This document shows positions 38,197 to 39,977 of a stretch of 39,977 nucleotides of DNA, one piece after another; the first letter of the stretch is position 1; every line of letters begins with the position of its first letter. The stretch is taken from the NCBI GenBank assembly GCA_004322085.1, contig SCRR01000159.1:1-39977 (forward strand), read 5' to 3'. The stretch comes from Burkholderiaceae bacterium. Lineage in GTDB: Bacteria > Pseudomonadota > Gammaproteobacteria > Burkholderiales > Burkholderiaceae_C. Below the pieces are notes generated by a model that did no database searches, had not been told where the DNA came from, and saw only the letters and a list, made by a program, of their open reading frames with translations. The translations under genes and the position numbers were made by a program.

Positions 38197-39401
38197 GAGA
38201 ACAGCCTGCGGCCCGTCAGCCGCTCGTACTCGTGCGCGGCGAAGCGGTCGGTCATGCCGGCGATGTAGTCCGACACCGAACGGAACGGGTCGCGCCGCGC
38301 GGCGAAGTCGGCCTGCATTTGTGCGGGGTCGGCGCAGTATGCGGCAAACAGCTCGCGCACCACCTGCTGCGCCTTGGCGGTGGTCTCGGCCACTTGCGGA
38401 TGACGGTACAGGTTCTGGAATAGAAAGCGCTTGAGCTCGCCCGAGCTCTGCCGCATGGTGTCGCCAAAGCGCACCAGCGGCGCATCCAGCCGCACCTCGT
38501 CCACACTGGACGGATGCGCCACCTGCAAGGTGGCGCTGGTCGCGTCGATCACGTCGTACACCTGCGCACTGAGCATGCGCCGGATCGACTCGTACAGCAG
38601 CCGTCGTCCGCGCAACTGCGGGTACTCGGCCAGGCTTTGCACGCGCCAGGCGTCGAACAGCGTGATCTCCTGCAACTGCTCCAGCGTGATCAGCCCCGAG
38701 CGCACGCCATCGTCGATGTCGTGCGCGTTATAGGCGATCTCGTCGGCCAGGTTGCACAGCTGCGCCTCCAGGCTGGGCTGGGTGTGCTCCAGAAAGCGCC
38801 GCGCGACGCCACCGGGCTCCGCCGCATCGAGCTTTTCGGCATTCGCGCGCGAGCAATGCTTGAGGATGCCCTCGCGCGTCTCGAACGTCAGGTTGAGTCC
38901 GTCGAACGCCGGGTAGCGCTCCTCTAATTGATCGACCACGCGCAGGCTTTGCAGGTTGTGCTCGAAGCCGCCGTGATCCTCCATGCAGGCGTTCAGCGCA
39001 TCCTGCCCCGCATGGCCGAACGGCGTGTGGCCGAGGTCGTGCGCCAGCGCGATCGCCTCCACCAGGTCTTCATCGAGCCCCAGCGTGCGCGCGATCGAGC
39101 GCGCGAGCTGCGCGACCTCGAGCGAATGCGTGAGCCGCGTACGGAACAGGTCACCCTCGTGGTTCAGGAACACCTGCGTCTTGTAGACGAGGCGACGGAA
39201 CGCGGTGGAATGCACGATGCGGTCGCGGTCGCGCTGGTACTCGGTGCGCGTGGGTGCGGCCGCCTCCGCGTGGCGGCGTCCACGCGAGCGGGCCGGATCG
39301 CAGGCGTACGGCGGTCGTCCTATTTTATGAACGAAATCAGTCTCTAACCCTTGCCACATATTCTCATGGTGCTCCATTTCCGATAGTAGGTAGGGCCGCA
39401 T
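38193..39401 (-). CDS. dgt: Deoxyguanosinetriphosphate triphosphohydrolase family (HD domain)
   Basis: DRDRIVHSTAFRRLVYKTQVFLNHEGDLFRTRLTHSLEVAQLARSIA; LAHDLGHTPFGHAGQDAL. ATG 39401 overlaps the aroB TGA (TGATG); GTG 39413 also possible. Confidence 0.93.
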   Translation of the reverse strand: MRPYLLSEMEHHENMWQGLETDFVHKIGRPPYACDPARSRGRRHAEAAAPTRTEYQRDRDRIVHSTAFRRLVYKTQVFLNHEGDLFRTRLTHSLEVAQLARSIARTLGLDEDLVEAIALAHDLGHTPFGHAGQDALNACMEDHGGFEHNLQSLRVVDQLEERYPAFDGLNLTFETREGILKHCSRANAEKLDAAEPGGVARRFLEHTQPSLEAQLCNLADEIAYNAHDIDDGVRSGLITLEQLQEITLFDAWRVQSLAEYPQLRGRRLLYESIRRMLSAQVYDVIDATSATLQVAHPSSVDEVRLDAPLVRFGDTMRQSSGELKRFLFQNLYRHPQVAETTAKAQQVVRELFAAYCADPAQMQADFAARRDPFRSVSDYIAGMTDRFAAHEYERLTGRRLFS

Positions 39402-39977
39402 CAGGCGCAGCACGCATCGACCACGCCACGTACCAGCGTGTCGGGCGCGCTGCGCAGCGCTGCGCTGCCGGGCGCGTCGATCAGCACGAATTTGATCTCG
39501 CCGGCCTCGGCCTTTTTATCCACGCGCATCAATTCGAGGTAGCGGCCCGCGTTGTCGGCAGGTGCCAGTTTCGGCCCCACCACAGGCAGTCCCGCATTTC
39601 GAATCAACGCGGTCAGCCGCTGCACGAACGCCGCGTCGATCAGGCCCAGGCGCTGCGACAGCGTGGCCGCCATCACCATGCCGCAAGCCACGCCCTCGCC
39701 GTGCAGCCATGCACCGTAGCCCAAGCCCGCCTCGATGGCGTGACCAAAGGTGTGACCAAAGTTCAGCATGGCGCGCGCCCCGGTATCGCGCTCGTCCTGC
39801 CCGACCACGCGCGCCTTGATCTCGCAACTGCGCTTGACGGCATGCGCCAGCTTTGCGGGCTCGCGCGCCAGCAGCGCCGGCAGGTTCGCCTCGATCCAGC
39901 CGAAAAATGCCATGTCGGCAATCGGCCCGTACTTGATGATCTCGGCCAGGCCGGCGGCCAGCTCGCGCTTGGGGAGC
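39401..39977 (-). CDS. aroB: 3-dehydroquinate synthase, C-terminal part (5' end beyond window)
   Basis: Reading frame open to window end: [36 protein letters not shown]...[38 protein letters not shown]. Confidence 0.95.
   Translation of the reverse strand, partial: LPKRELAAGLAEIIKYGPIADMAFFGWIEANLPALLAREPAKLAHAVKRSCEIKARVVGQDERDTGARAMLNFGHTFGHAIEAGLGYGAWLHGEGVACGMVMAATLSQRLGLIDAAFVQRLTALIRNAGLPVVGPKLAPADNAGRYLELMRVDKKAEAGEIKFVLIDAPGSAALRSAPDTLVRGVVDACCA

Noticed and set aside
36961-38268. 435-aa plus-strand ORF opposite the MFS transporter
   Set aside because: Arg/Gln/His-rich antisense frame of a well-supported MFS gene.
39401-39977. Apparent truncated aroB (ORF starts at 39913)
   Set aside because: Frame continues open to the window edge with good AroB sequence, so this is a boundary effect, not a pseudogene.

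Overview
Ordinary GC-rich chromosomal segment. Gene order and protein character suggest Burkholderiales, probably Comamonadaceae (inference). No rRNA, tRNA, CRISPR, prophage or defence island was recognised. Almost everything lies on the minus strand; only mscL, a degS-like protease gene and icd are on plus. Blocks from left to right: sspB/sspA; petABC (cytochrome bc1); mscL; pdxA and a Nif3-like gene; degS-like protease; tatCBA, HIT protein, DUF4870-like and hisE-I-F-A-H-B-C; monomeric NADP-isocitrate dehydrogenase on the opposite strand, splitting hisC from hisD; hisD-hisG-murA-bolA(ibaG)-ABC-2 exporter-mlaB-C-A-D-E-F; gltD-gltB; a solitary RayT/Y1 transposase gene in an AT-rich pocket; then monooxygenase, methyltransferase, DUF1415, MFS, dgt and the C-terminal part of aroB (cut by the window end). 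I did not see a clearly new multi-gene system. The most interesting signals are small repeats. (1) hisH and hisD share a near-identical 16-mer spanning their start codons, and related AT-hairpin elements may occur elsewhere, some inside CDSs. (2) The RayT gene is bracketed by inverted GGGGTCAGATTC motifs, one of which contains the neighbour's stop codon. (3) An 84-bp-period repeat lies inside the mla operon directly before mlaB. (4) A perfect 27-bp tandem duplication lies in the hisC/icd divergent promoter region.
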